In this document: piece after piece, positions 1-8,304 of the stretch | Layout of the letters: the number at the start of each line of letters is the position of its first letter | Position numbering within the stretch: position 1 is the first letter of the stretch | Assembly: GCA_021791715.1 (NCBI GenBank) | Contig: JAJYWB010000006.1 | Location: forward strand, 1 to 64,000 | Direction: 5' to 3' | DNA length: 64,000 nucleotides | From: Planctomycetota bacterium | GTDB taxonomy: Bacteria; Planctomycetota; Planctomycetia; Isosphaerales; Isosphaeraceae | The notes under the pieces: model-generated | Database searches by the model: none | Seen by the model: the letters and a program-made list of their open reading frames with translations, nothing else | What the model was told of the DNA's origin: nothing | Position numbers and translations under genes: made by a program

Positions 1-761
1 TCTCGATCTGATGTTTCGAGCGATTCGGCGGGTAATACCGTCGCGTCCTTGCCGACACCCGCCGCTTGGAGTTTCTGTTGAAGAACATCTCTTAGAATCG
101 AAAGCTTCTTCTTCTGTTGAGGAAGTAAATTGAAACCAGGATTGACGCCTGATGAATCGCCGTAATTATTTGGACCTGGTGCAGGCTCAAGTTGTCGCTT
201 CGGATTCGTTTTTCCCTTCGACTACCCGGAACTCCCCATCGCGTTGGTATCATTGCCGATGCGAACGAACGCCGAGTTCGGAGCGCCGATCATCCCAGGC
301 GTCAGAACGTTGCTCGGATTGTGATCGCTCGATCCCGTCCCTCCGTAAAGCGGCGACGAAGTCGCGGTCTTCGCTCCACCAGATCCCGAACCCAACGTCG
401 ACGACGAAGCCACGCTCGACGACCTAGGCGTCGCCGATGAAGACGCTGACGTCGCGCTCGAAGGCGAACCGTCAATAAACAAGATATTGCTTGATGTCGA
501 TGCCGTCGTCGTCGAGCCGCTCGTCGGGCTTGAGGTCGTCTTTGATGTTGATCCGGATGATGTCGATCCCTTTGATGCGGTCGAATTCGTCCCGATCGCG
601 TTGAATCCTCCGACCCCGCCTCGTCCGCTTGATGTCGCGCCGTCGACGAACCGTCGATAGCCGAAGCTCGTCGGATGCGGGCTGAAAGATCCCCGTCAAG
701 CCGACGGATCGTAAAACGATCCGTATCGGCCGATTACGAAGACGCCGAATGAATTCGACAT
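1..761 (-). pseudogene. Decayed Ser/Thr/Gly-rich protein, runs off the left edge
   Basis: One minus-strand frame reads as protein from an ATG at 761 to the window edge, broken only by TGA at 698-696 and TAG at 224-222. It opens MSNSFGVFVIGRYGSFYDPS, then a Gly/Ser part including FGYRRFVDGATSSGRGGVGG. A long Ser/Thr-rich low-complexity part follows. After the second stop comes a charged helical tail containing LLPQQKKKLSILRDVLQQ. A TAG lies in frame just upstream of the ATG. The composition suggests an exported, surface or linker-type protein; I do not recognise the family. Either it is a pseudogene with two nonsense mutations, or the stops are sequence errors. Reading frames on the other strand here look like shadows. 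That the frame continues on both sides of each stop is seen directly; decay is inferred. Confidence 0.5.
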
Positions 762-870
762 CGACGTCCGATTCTAGTGAGCCCGATGTGCTATCTAAGA
801 TTGAACCCCTTATTTTTGATAGGTTTAAACGAATGAAGAGAGCGGTTCGAGATTCTGTCAAATTTCAAGC

Positions 871-971
871 GTCTATGTTTTGGGGCGGTCAAATTCCGGG
901 TGTCTATGTTTTGGGGCGATGTTTTGGGGCGTGTCGCCCCACTGGACGCCGGGCGTCTATGTTTTGGGGCG
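871..971 (+). repeat. Cluster of 17-bp direct repeats
   Basis: The word GTCTATGTTTTGGGGCG occurs at 871-887, 902-918 and 955-971, with a truncated copy (ATGTTTTGGGGCG) at about 919-931. The spacing is irregular (31 and 53 bp). No gene spans it convincingly. The function is unknown. Confidence 0.75.
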
Positions 972-1103
972 TTATGCGGTCGTTACTCGCCCCAAAGTCG
1001 AGTTGTATTTCCTTCATCATTCGTACTCGAAATCGCTATAACCAAACCATGAATTAGAAATGATGTATCTGATATTTCTATTTCAGGAATTTCCCCAGGT
1101 TTC

Positions 1104-1238
1104 TCATTGAGAGTTATCCACGGATCCGCCAGACGGCACGATTACAAAATCGCCAAACGGCTCGATCCAAAGTTCGCGATCCACAGACAGTGAATTCCTG
1201 ATGCGAATCTTTTCCGTTTGCGATAAGTTTTCTCTCAT
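1104..1238 (-). CDS. Small hypothetical protein (44 aa), doubtful
   Basis: A short minus-strand frame contains NSLSVDRELWIEPFGDFVIV, which resembles small bacterial proteins with a 'LWIEPWG...PPG' beta-strand motif of unknown function. I start it at the internal ATG (1238), because the upstream extension to 1328 is Arg-rich and looks non-coding. The frame stops soon after the motif (SGGSVDNSQ), so it may be a truncated member of that group. No strong ribosome binding site is visible and there is no operon partner. Confidence 0.35.
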   Translation of the reverse strand: MRENLSQTEKIRIRNSLSVDRELWIEPFGDFVIVPSGGSVDNSQ

Positions 1239-1328
1239 GGCTATTCGACTTTCAAAAGTCGAGCCGCGTGTCTCATCGGAACCGCGCCGATTCACAGACG
1301 CCCCGCGCCGATTTCGATTTACAGTCAC

Positions 1329-1600
1329 ACGGATTTCGACCGGCCGACGAACGCCTCCATGAATTGCTTTAAGCCTCTGTTTAATAAAGGCTTAGATCGA
1401 TAATCCTCCCTCCCGTCCGCGTGATTCCCGCGTCTCGGGTATCTTTAGAGGATATCGGGAAACTCGCTCGAATCAATCTTTAAAGTATTCGCAGACATAA
1501 TATTATAGGTTTAACTTAGTTAGGAAAACAATGAAAGAGCCGACGATCTATTGTGTAATTTCATGTATTATATTGTATGTTCTTGTCGAAAATATCTTAA
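1329..1600. other. Intergenic, AT-rich; no gene seen
   Basis: An AT-rich stretch (about 1480-1620) lies at the 3' end of the glycosylase gene. A possible plus-strand peptide starting at 1531 has a hydrophobic start but then becomes Arg-rich and runs antisense into the glycosylase gene, so I do not call it. Confidence 0.5.
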
Positions 1601-2323
1601 TTAAGTATCAATCTCATAAGGTCCGCGTTCGGGCAAAAGCGGAGCGAGCGGGCAGGCTTCGCACGCGGCGACCGCGGGTTTGCAGAATTCTCGGCCGATC
1701 GCTTCGAGCGTGATCGAAAGCGCCGCGAGTCGAGCGGGGTCGTCGGGAGCGAGCGACTCGATCGTCGATCGCGCCTCGTCGTAATCGACCGAAGAGTCGA
1801 GATATCCATGCCTTATAAAAACACGCCAGGTCGAGCGGTCGACGGGATAAGCGGGACGATCGACGCCGAAGAGAAGGATTGCGTCGGCGGTCGCCGCGCC
1901 TAAACCCTTGATCGCGATTAACGACTCGCGTAAGCGATCGGTCGACGTCTCCTCGATCGCATTCGGATGATTCTCGCATAAACCGACATACCAGACGGCG
2001 AGCGTGACGAGCATTTTCGCCGCGGGAATCGCCAGTGCGAGCTTAGCCTCGGCGAGCAGATCGATCAGCTCGTTCGCGCTCGAAGAGGCGAACGATTCGG
2101 CTTCGATCATCCCCGATTCAGCAAGCTTTTTAAGAATCTTAACAATTTTATCGTTTGAGATCGTCCGCGCAAGGTACGCCGCGGCGATCCTTGTGAAGCG
2201 GCTTGATTCGAACGCGAACGACCGAGTCGCACCCTCTAAAGCGTAGTTGCGATCGCCGGAGCGGCCGCGGATACCGGCGGTCGCCGCGAGGATCGCTTCC
2301 AGAGACGCTCCGGAGCGCGACAT
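1601..2323 (-). CDS. Endonuclease III-like HhH-GPD DNA glycosylase (240 aa)
   Basis: Base-excision-repair family protein that flips out and removes damaged bases. The helix-hairpin-helix is at about residues 135-153 (IAIKGLGAATADAILLFG), followed by the GPD-type segment VDRSTWRV with the expected catalytic Asp at 162. C214, C221 and C224 match the first three ligands of the C-terminal 4Fe-4S motif (C-X6-C-X2-C-X5-C), but the fourth position (230) is Leu. The lysine used by bifunctional endonuclease III (K120 in E. coli, in GVGRKTA) is Ala here (GLGAATA). It is therefore more likely a monofunctional glycosylase, or one with altered chemistry, than true Nth. It lies upstream of nothing obvious and is read in the same direction as rpsT. 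Confidence 0.8.
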   Translation of the reverse strand: MSRSGASLEAILAATAGIRGRSGDRNYALEGATRSFAFESSRFTRIAAAYLARTISNDKIVKILKKLAESGMIEAESFASSSANELIDLLAEAKLALAIPAAKMLVTLAVWYVGLCENHPNAIEETSTDRLRESLIAIKGLGAATADAILLFGVDRPAYPVDRSTWRVFIRHGYLDSSVDYDEARSTIESLAPDDPARLAALSITLEAIGREFCKPAVAACEACPLAPLLPERGPYEIDT

Positions 2324-2408
2324 CGTCGTTCGTTTCTCAAATCCAAGTGAATGAAATCGATTCGCGTCGTAATCGGAACGACGCGAAAGCGACCGAAAAT
2401 TTTTGAGG

Positions 2409-2711
2409 CTAGTTCGCGGGATTGGCCGCCGCGGCCGATTTGGCCTTGGCGAGCGCCGCGTTGTAGTCGCGGGCGAGCTTGCTTTTGCGTCGCGCCGCGG
2501 TGTTGGGGTGAAGGACGCGTCGGACGCCCGCCTTGTCGATTTTGGCGAGCGAGGTGCGGAAATCCTTCTCGGCCTCTTCGAGTTTCCCTTCGGAGACCTC
2601 GGCGAGGGCTTTTTTGGAGTACGTTTTGATCAGTTTTTTGGCGATTCGATTGTGCAATCGCCGCTTTTTGCTTTGTTTGAGCCGCTTAATCGCGGATGGA
2701 GAATTGGGCAT
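2409..2711 (-). CDS. rpsT: 30S ribosomal protein S20
   Basis: A 100-residue, Lys/Arg/Ala-rich helical protein that binds 16S rRNA in the small ribosomal subunit. The N-terminus MPNSPSAIKRLKQSKKRRLH and the block NRIAKKLIKTYSKKAL are typical S20. The later RRVLHPNTAARRKSKL motif is the conserved C-terminal helix. The length is slightly above the usual 85-90 residues because of an Ala-rich tail. The ATG start at 2711 fits the family. It stands alone between the glycosylase and a TPR gene on the same strand. Confidence 0.97.
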   Translation of the reverse strand: MPNSPSAIKRLKQSKKRRLHNRIAKKLIKTYSKKALAEVSEGKLEEAEKDFRTSLAKIDKAGVRRVLHPNTAARRKSKLARDYNAALAKAKSAAAANPAN

Positions 2712-2771
2712 AACCGCAAGGTTCCTATCGGGTTCGTGCTTGGTTCAATCGACGGCAAGAGAAAGATTGTA

Positions 2772-4154
2772 TCACGTGGCGGGTCGTCGGTTCAAGTTCT
2801 TTAACCGCTGGGCGACGTCGCGGTACGAATAATCGTTGGCTGCGACCTCGTTGTAATGTTCCTCGGCGAGGACGTGATTCCCCATCGATTCGGCGATTCT
2901 GCCAAGATTGTAGTGGATGTCGTTCATCACGCTTGAATCTTCGGCGTTGGCGTGTTTGAGCGCCTCTTGGAAGCTCCGTTCGGCGAGTTTGAGCACGCCG
3001 TTCGCCTCGAACGAAAGCCCGGCCTCGACGAGCGCCCTCACCTTGTATTCGGGCGAATTGCGCGCTTGCTGGAACATCGCGATCGCCTCGTCGTGCCGCT
3101 CGGCCTCGGCGTATCGTTGGCCGAGCTGAAACGCCAAACGAGCGTCGTCGGGTCTGTTTTTGAGCCGACGTTTGAATTCTTTGATCTCGTAATCGCGGAG
3201 CATCGCCTTGAGCTTTTCGAGCTTTCCGGGAGCTTCTTCGTCGTCGGGATGCGTTTGAACTCGCCGCGCCCACGTGTCGATCGCTTGTCGGAGCCGGCTG
3301 ATCTGAATCTCGGCGTATTCGAGATGGACGACTTCATCCTCGGGAAACTGTTTCCGCGCTTTCGAGAGAATCTTCTCGGCGTCTTCGAGCTTCAACTGGC
3401 CGCGATAATAATCGGCGAGTTCAAGATATGCGCGAACCTGATCGGGCTCTTTCTGGATATCGCGGAGGAGGCGTTCCTCGGGATTGAGCGCCTGATATTT
3501 GTACTCTTCGGCGTCGGCGGACGACATCAACTCGCCCGGTTGTTGCCGCGAAATCGCCTCACCGAGCCCCGACCGCGCGATCGTCGCGCTCGCCGACAAT
3601 CCGTTGATTTTGCGGATCGCGTCTTCGTCTGAAGGATCGAGCTTTTTCACCCGCTCCCAACAATTGATCGACTTTTGAAAATTCTCGTTGTTTTCATAAA
3701 CGATCGCCAAAAAACGAAGGAACTTGACGTCGTCGCCGGCTTGTTGCGAAACCGATTCGAGCAGCCACTGCGCGACGTCGTGCGCCCCAAGATTCTCGCA
3801 CGCCTCGGCGGCGTCCATCGACGCGCCGATATCCCATGGATTGTTGACGAACGCCTCTTCGAGCAATTCGAGCACGTACGCCCAATTCCCCTTCGACTTC
3901 GAGGCGCGGGCGCGGAGCTTGATCGGCTGGTTCCGCGCCATCGCGATATGACCCACCTTGGTCGCGTCGTTGCCGAATTTCTTCCGCTGCGCATGCCGTA
4001 ACGCTTGACGATAGGGAAGACTCGTCGGTACGAGCTTGCACGCCTCGCGATACATCTGTATCGCATAATCATAATTGTTCTTTTGAACGGCGTCGGAGCC
4101 GTATTGAAAGAACGTTTCGGCCTTGCGTTGCTCCGCCGACGACATCGACTTCAC
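2772..4154 (-). CDS. Tetratricopeptide-repeat protein (460 aa)
   Basis: A soluble protein of helical repeats with no signal peptide or membrane segment. TPR-like units are visible near the start (FFQYGSDAVQKNNYDYAIQM), in the middle (LADYYRGQLKLEDAEKILSK) and at the end (IHYNLGRIAESMGNHVLAEE). The N-terminal copy is followed by a basic segment. Such proteins are scaffolds for protein-protein contacts; the partner cannot be told from sequence. The gene ends 61 bp before rpsT on the same strand, so the two may be cotranscribed. The start at 4154 gives MKSMSS; a second Met at residue 4 is equally possible. Confidence 0.85.
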   Translation of the reverse strand: MKSMSSAEQRKAETFFQYGSDAVQKNNYDYAIQMYREACKLVPTSLPYRQALRHAQRKKFGNDATKVGHIAMARNQPIKLRARASKSKGNWAYVLELLEEAFVNNPWDIGASMDAAEACENLGAHDVAQWLLESVSQQAGDDVKFLRFLAIVYENNENFQKSINCWERVKKLDPSDEDAIRKINGLSASATIARSGLGEAISRQQPGELMSSADAEEYKYQALNPEERLLRDIQKEPDQVRAYLELADYYRGQLKLEDAEKILSKARKQFPEDEVVHLEYAEIQISRLRQAIDTWARRVQTHPDDEEAPGKLEKLKAMLRDYEIKEFKRRLKNRPDDARLAFQLGQRYAEAERHDEAIAMFQQARNSPEYKVRALVEAGLSFEANGVLKLAERSFQEALKHANAEDSSVMNDIHYNLGRIAESMGNHVLAEEHYNEVAANDYSYRDVAQRLKNLNRRPAT

Positions 4155-4482
4155 CCCTCGCTTTTCGGCCTAATCATGCGGTCGCACGTCGCGACCCACG
4201 CCTCGCTGATTGCGCCGTGCCATTCGAAACTATTGCTAAACCGAGAAGTCGTCAATCGCCGTTGCGAATTTCACACGAAATTCGATCGAACGAGCTTGCG
4301 ATCGATCTTCAAAGCCGAGAACGGCGTTTGACGATCGTCAATCACACGACGCCCCGCGACCCGGAGAACGAGTTCGATCGGATTCAGGCGATCGTTCGCA
4401 CCGCTTCTCAATTGGCTTGGCCGCTCGATGATCTTATCATAAATCCGCCGTCGAACCGAAGACCGACCGGGGATGAAATATC
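4155..4482. other. Intergenic region between divergent genes
   Basis: 328 bp between the TPR gene (minus) and the SMP-30 gene (plus). It presumably holds both promoters. I see no clear -35/-10 pair, repeat or small gene. Confidence 0.5.
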
Positions 4483-5388
4483 ATGCAGCCGATTTTACGC
4501 GATAACGGCCTAAGCGAACTTGTCGCGGGAGACCTGGAAACGATCGCGTCGGGGTTCGAGTTCACCGAGGGGCCGCTCGAGCTTTCCGACGGTTCCATCC
4601 TCTTTCAAGATATCAAAACCGAACGTACGTATTGTCACCGAAAAGACGGAACGACGATCATGCTTCGCGATCAAACCCGCGGCGCCAACGGACAAACCTT
4701 CGATCGCTCGGGCCGAATCGTCTTCTGCGAACAAAACGGCCGGCGCGTCTCACGCATGAACCCGACCGGTACCGAAGTCGAAACCGTGGTCGAGGTTTAC
4801 GACGATAAACGACTCAATAGCCCAAATGATATCATTTGTCGAAGCGACGGAGTCGTTTTTTTCACCGATCCCCCTTACGGAGTGACAGCCGAGCGGAAAG
4901 AGCTGGCGTATCAGGCGGTTTTCGCGCTTTCGGTCGACGGACGTTTAACGCCGCTCGTCGTCGATTTTGAGAAACCGAACGGGCTCGCGTTTTCGCCCGA
5001 CGAATCGATCCTTTACGTATGCGACACCGCGAAATATCACGTTCGAGCGTTCGACGTCGTGACGGCGAGCGACGGCACGCCCCGGCTCGAGAACGACCGC
5101 GTTTTCGCGACGATGGACCCCGACCGGCCGGGAGGGCCCGACGGGATGAAAGTCGACCGCGAAGGTCGCGTTTACGTGGCCGTCGCTCTCGGTATTTGGG
5201 TCTACGCGCCGTCGGCGACTCCGCTCGGCATCGTTTCAACCCCCCAACGACCGTCAAACCTGGCGTGGAGCGGCGCCGACGCCAAAACGCTGATCGTCAC
5301 GTCGGTCGATCGCGTCCATCGCGTGAAGCTCAACGTCGCGGGAATCAAACCGCCGTTCCAGAAGGTCGAGCCGACCCCTCGTTCTTAA
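4483..5388 (+). CDS. SMP-30/gluconolactonase-family beta-propeller hydrolase (301 aa)
   Basis: Member of the SMP-30/LRE family, six-bladed beta-propeller metal-dependent lactonases that act on sugar lactones. Family hallmarks: EGPLELSDGSILFQDI near residue 30, GANGQTFDRSGRIVFCEQNG near 70, LNSPNDIICRSDGVVFFTDPPYG near 115 (metal-binding Asn/Asp), EKPNGLAFSPDESILYVCDT near 165, and PDGMKVDREGRVYVA near 215. The length is usual. No signal peptide, so it is probably cytoplasmic. The true substrate is not determinable; gluconolactonase is the common annotation. It reads toward infA but is separated from it by 300 bp. Confidence 0.88.
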   Translation: MQPILRDNGLSELVAGDLETIASGFEFTEGPLELSDGSILFQDIKTERTYCHRKDGTTIMLRDQTRGANGQTFDRSGRIVFCEQNGRRVSRMNPTGTEVETVVEVYDDKRLNSPNDIICRSDGVVFFTDPPYGVTAERKELAYQAVFALSVDGRLTPLVVDFEKPNGLAFSPDESILYVCDTAKYHVRAFDVVTASDGTPRLENDRVFATMDPDRPGGPDGMKVDREGRVYVAVALGIWVYAPSATPLGIVSTPQRPSNLAWSGADAKTLIVTSVDRVHRVKLNVAGIKPPFQKVEPTPRS

Positions 5389-5690
5389 ACCAACGCGATT
5401 TCAACCGGAGCCGACCGAGAGGTCCTCCGATCAAGGCGTTCTGCGAAGATAATGTATCGATTCGACAAATAGCGCGCGATTCCGATCGATTTTGGTCGAA
5501 TCGTTCCGATTCGGCGCTGGCGGATTGGCGTCGGTTCGGGTATGCTGGCTGCGCTTGCCGAAACGAAGCGACTCGCCGGCGTCGCGCGTTCTTTTGGAAA
5601 ACATAAGATGATATCTGGATCGGGACGTTCCCGATCGCGCGGATCGAGTCGATCGACCGTCCCCGGCGACGGTCGCGCGAGGAACCTGCC
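5389..5690 (+). other. Leader region of infA
   Basis: 302 bp between the SMP-30 gene and infA. It contains a short perfect hairpin at 5618-5636 (arms GATCGGGA and TCCCGATC, 3-nt loop) about 55 bp before the infA start. It has no T-tract, so a regulatory role is only a possibility. A GAGG at about 5679-5682 is the likely ribosome binding site of infA. Confidence 0.4.
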
Positions 5691-5921
5691 TTGGCCAAAG
5701 AGGAACCGATCAAAATCGACGGGCGGATCGTCGAAGCCCTGCCGAACACGCAATTCATGGTCGAATTCGAGGACGGCCCGCTTAAAGGACATCGCGTGCT
5801 GGCGCATATCGCCGGTAAGATGCGTAAGAATTTTATCCGAATCGTTCCCGGCGATCGCGTGACGGTCGAGGTTACCCCTTACGATACGAGCAAGGGGCGC
5901 ATCATTTACCGCGAGCGATAA
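5691..5921 (+). CDS. infA: Translation initiation factor IF-1 (TTG start)
   Basis: A 76-residue OB-fold factor that binds the A site of the 30S subunit during initiation. The sequence [20 protein letters not shown], the [19 protein letters not shown] block and the [11 protein letters not shown] ending are canonical IF-1. No ATG fits the conserved N-terminus; the start is TTG at 5691, preceded by GAGG at a good distance. The weak start codon may tune expression. Here infA is away from the ribosomal-protein cluster where it often lies. Confidence 0.97.
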   Translation: MAKEEPIKIDGRIVEALPNTQFMVEFEDGPLKGHRVLAHIAGKMRKNFIRIVPGDRVTVEVTPYDTSKGRIIYRER

Positions 5922-6011
5922 ATCGAAACCGCTCGCTCCCTCCGAACGGGTTCGTGGAACGCCGCATCGGGGCGCGTCGAACGGCGTCTCGCGTTTTAGC
6001 GACGCGGGTCG

Positions 6012-6962
6012 TCAATCTCCCGGCGAACGCAACCGGCGCGCGTGCGTGTGTTCGGCGAGATCGGCGATCATCTCGTGCGCCGCGTGTTCGATCGCGCGCT
6101 GCCAATCGCCGTGGTATTTTTCGCGCAGCTCGGGACGGTTGTAAGCGAAAACGAGACCGCGCGAATTGTTGACGATCGCTCCCAATCCTTGATCGTTGAA
6201 CGCGGGAGCGACATCAGCCGCGGAGCCTCCCTGTGCACCGTAACCGGGCACGAGGAAGAAGATCCCCGGCATCGTCGACCGTAATTCGGCGAGCTGTTCG
6301 GGATACGTCGCACCCACCACGGCGCCGAGCAGGCTGTATCCCGAACTGTCGCGATAGCGCTCGGCCCAGTCGACGACACGATCGGCTACATGTCTGTATA
6401 GGGGCTTGCCGTCGGCCACGATGTCTTGGAACTCTACCGCCGAGGGATTGCTGGTTCGGACGAGCGCGAAAACTCCCTTTTCGGAATGCCCCGCGGCCTC
6501 GAGGAACGGATTGACGCCGTCGGATCCCAAATAGGTGTTGATGGTGATGGCGTCGACCTCCCAGGCGGACGAGGCTTCGTCGTCGGCGCGTTGTTCGTCG
6601 ACGCTTAAGTATGCGTTGGCGTAGGCTTCGGCGGTCGATCCGATATCGTTCCGTTTTCCGTCGAAGATGACGATCATTCCTTGTTTTCGCGCGTGGCGAG
6701 CGGTTTCTTGGAGCGCCTTTGAGCCTTCGGGCCCGAGCGCTTCGTAGAACGCGGCCTGAAATTTCACGACCGGTATGAGTTTGGCGACGACGTCGACGAC
6801 TCCTTTGCCGAACACTCGAATCGCGGTGGCGACGCCGACGGGGTCCGGGGTGAACCCTTCGAGAAAGCCTTGCGGCAGGCTTTGCGGCCTGGGATCGATC
6901 CCGGCGCACACGGGGTTGCCGCATTTCCAGATGCCCGCGATGAGTCGGTCGGCGAAATGCAC
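6012..6962 (-). CDS. pyrF: Orotidine 5'-phosphate decarboxylase
   Basis: Last step of de novo UMP synthesis: decarboxylates OMP to UMP. The protein (316 aa from the GTG at 6962) has the long-form OMPDC features: GIDPRPQSLP near 21, VKFQAAFYE at 66-74, the catalytic DGKRNDIG at 101-108 (Asp-Lys-Asp), NTYLGSDGVNPF, and the phosphate-binding LVPGYGAQGG. I prefer GTG (MHFADRLIAG) to the ATG at 7016, because the extra 18 residues do not match the family and the ATG falls inside a strong plus-strand promoter. Codons 1 to about 203 lie in a segment duplicated downstream (7124-7883); this copy is the intact one. Confidence 0.95.
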   Translation of the reverse strand: MHFADRLIAGIWKCGNPVCAGIDPRPQSLPQGFLEGFTPDPVGVATAIRVFGKGVVDVVAKLIPVVKFQAAFYEALGPEGSKALQETARHARKQGMIVIFDGKRNDIGSTAEAYANAYLSVDEQRADDEASSAWEVDAITINTYLGSDGVNPFLEAAGHSEKGVFALVRTSNPSAVEFQDIVADGKPLYRHVADRVVDWAERYRDSSGYSLLGAVVGATYPEQLAELRSTMPGIFFLVPGYGAQGGSAADVAPAFNDQGLGAIVNNSRGLVFAYNRPELREKYHGDWQRAIEHAAHEMIADLAEHTHARRLRSPGD

Positions 6963-7000
6963 GATGTAGGTCTCGACTTGAAATCGGCTTTTGACTCGGG

Positions 7001-7028
7001 TTGACACGACGAACATAGAGTATACAAT
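7001..7028 (+). promoter_or_regulatory. Sigma-70-type promoter, copy 1
   Basis: TTGACA at 7001-7006 and TACAAT at 7023-7028, with a 16-bp spacer, point to the truncated tRNA-Pro. It overlaps the upstream end of divergent pyrF. Confidence 0.75.
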
Positions 7029-7063
7029 GATTTTCTCGACGATGGAAATCGACGGGATGGATT

Positions 7064-7123
7064 CGGGGCGTAGCGCAGTTTGGCTAGCGCGCTAGACTGG
7101 GGGGCTAGAGGTCGTGGGTTCAA
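7064..7123 (+). pseudogene. Truncated tRNA-Pro copy
   Basis: The first 60 nt match the intact tRNA-Pro at 7824, then the sequence breaks in the T-loop and continues into pyrF. There is also a T-to-G change in the 3' side of the anticodon stem. It lacks the 3' half of the T-arm and the acceptor strand, so it cannot fold into a functional tRNA. Confidence 0.9.
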
Positions 7124-7722
7124 TAGCGCTCGGCCCAGTCGACGACACGATCGGCTACATGTCTGTATAGGGGCTTGCCGTCGGCCACGATGTCTTGAAA
7201 CTCTCCCGCCGAGGGATTGCTGGTTCGGACGAGCGCGAAAACTCCCTTTTCGGAATGCCCCGCGGCCTCGAGGAACGGATTGACGCCGTCGGATCCTAAA
7301 TAGGTGTTGATGGTGATGGCGTCGACCTCCCAGGCGGACGAGGCTTCGTCGCCGGCGCGTTGTTCGTCGACGCTTAAGTATGCGTTGGCATAGGCTTCGG
7401 CGGTCGATCCGATATCGTTCCGTTTTCCGTCGAAGATGACGATCATTCCTTGTTTTCGCGCGTGGCGAGCGGTTTCTTGGAGCGCCATCGGGTCCGAGCG
7501 CCTCGTAGAACGCGGCCTGAAATATCATGACCGGTATGAGTTTGGCGACGACGTCGACGACTCCTTTGCCGAACACTCGTATCGCGGTGGCGACGCCGAC
7601 GGGGTCCGGGGTGAACCCTTCGAGAAAGCCTTGCGGCAGGCTTTGCGGCCTGGAATCGATCCCGGCGCACAGGGGTTGCCGCATTTCCAGATGCCCGCGA
7701 TGAGTCGATCGGCGAAATGCAC
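7124..7722 (-). pseudogene. Truncated, frameshifted pyrF copy
   Basis: Second copy of the first two-thirds of pyrF. It lacks the C-terminal part because of the duplication junction, and it carries an 8-bp deletion near 7487 and a 1-bp deletion near 7671 (GCACAGGGG where the intact copy has GCACACGGGG). The DGKRNDIG region is intact but in a broken frame. It is a young, non-functional duplicate. Confidence 0.92.
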
Positions 7723-7760
7723 GATGTAGGTCTCGACTTGAAATCGGCTTTTGACTCGGG

Positions 7761-7788
7761 TTGACACGACGAACATAGAGTATACAAT
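7761..7788 (+). promoter_or_regulatory. Promoter of tRNA-Pro
   Basis: TTGACA at 7761-7766, a 16-bp spacer and TACAAT at 7783-7788, ending 35 bp before the tRNA. Close to the sigma-70 consensus. Confidence 0.8.
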
Positions 7789-7823
7789 GATTTTCCCGAC
7801 GATGAAAATCGACGGGATGGATT

Positions 7824-7898
7824 CGGGGCGTAGCGCAGTTTGGCTAGCGCGCTAGACTGGGGGTCTAGAGGTCGTGGGTTCAAATCCCGCCGCCCCGA
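7824..7898 (+). tRNA. tRNA-Pro (GGG)
   Basis: A 75-nt cloverleaf. The acceptor stem CGGGGCG pairs with CGCCCCG, the discriminator is A, and CCA is not encoded. The D-arm is GCGC...GCGC-like, and the anticodon stem CTAGA/TCTAG encloses the loop CTGGGGG with anticodon GGG. The T-arm is GTGGG-TTCAAAT-CCCGC. A run of six T follows within a few bases and may terminate transcription. It is the functional copy after the local duplication. Confidence 0.95.
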
Positions 7899-8304
7899 CT
7901 ATTTTTTGAATCGAGCCATTCGGCGAGTACTAAGGGCTTTATCATTGTGGGGGCCTCAGTCACAGCTCGACGAGCGAGTTCACCTCTCGAAGCGCGATCA
8001 TATGATCCTTCGAGTCAATCGACAGAACTCCTTTCTGTATCGGAAAATGCGAAGTTTAAATCCCGTCCGTAATCGGGCGTAGGTGAATCATACTTCCGGA
8101 CAAAAACTACGGAGCAATTCACGCGACTGAATTCGTTCCTATGCTGCTGATGCATGAGGAGTTCAGTCATTGAACTGCCGTTGCTGGTCCGCTAATATCC
8201 ACGAGGTGATGCATGATAATGACAAATTAGCTCGCAGGAGTGAACTTGAACCCGCAGATTGTGTCCCTTTGGTTGGGCTTTAAGCTTCCCGCGAGTGAAA
8301 AGTC
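7899..8304. other. Non-coding start of the accessory patch
   Basis: About 400 bp between tRNA-Pro and the Abi gene. The base composition shifts away from the GATCG-rich host style. I see no gene, integrase remnant or clear promoter here. Confidence 0.45.

Larger units (their letters stand above)
6355..7123 (+). repeat. Tandem duplication, copy 1 (769 bp)
   Basis: This segment runs from inside pyrF through its 5' end and promoter region to the T-loop of a tRNA-Pro. It is repeated immediately downstream at 7124-7883. The two copies match except for a handful of substitutions and two deletions in copy 2 (8 bp near 7487, 1 bp near 7671). The junction at 7123/7124 joins the tRNA T-loop (GTGGGTTCAA) directly to pyrF sequence (TAGCGCTCGG), with 1-3 bp of shared bases. 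Confidence 0.93.
7124..7883 (+). repeat. Tandem duplication, copy 2 (760 bp)
   Basis: Downstream copy of 6355-7123. The 9-bp length difference is fully explained by the 8-bp and 1-bp deletions. It carries the intact promoter and runs into the intact tRNA-Pro. Confidence 0.93.

Noticed and set aside
152..440. Plus-strand frames of 80-90 codons at the left edge
   Set aside because: Arg/Ser-rich composition and perfect antisense relation to the Ser/Gly-rich minus frame; shadows.
1531..1713. Small membrane peptide starting at 1531
   Set aside because: Only the first 25 residues look hydrophobic; the rest is Arg-rich and antisense to the glycosylase gene.
7840..8082. Plus-strand frame starting inside tRNA-Pro
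   Set aside because: It begins within the tRNA and has no protein-like content.
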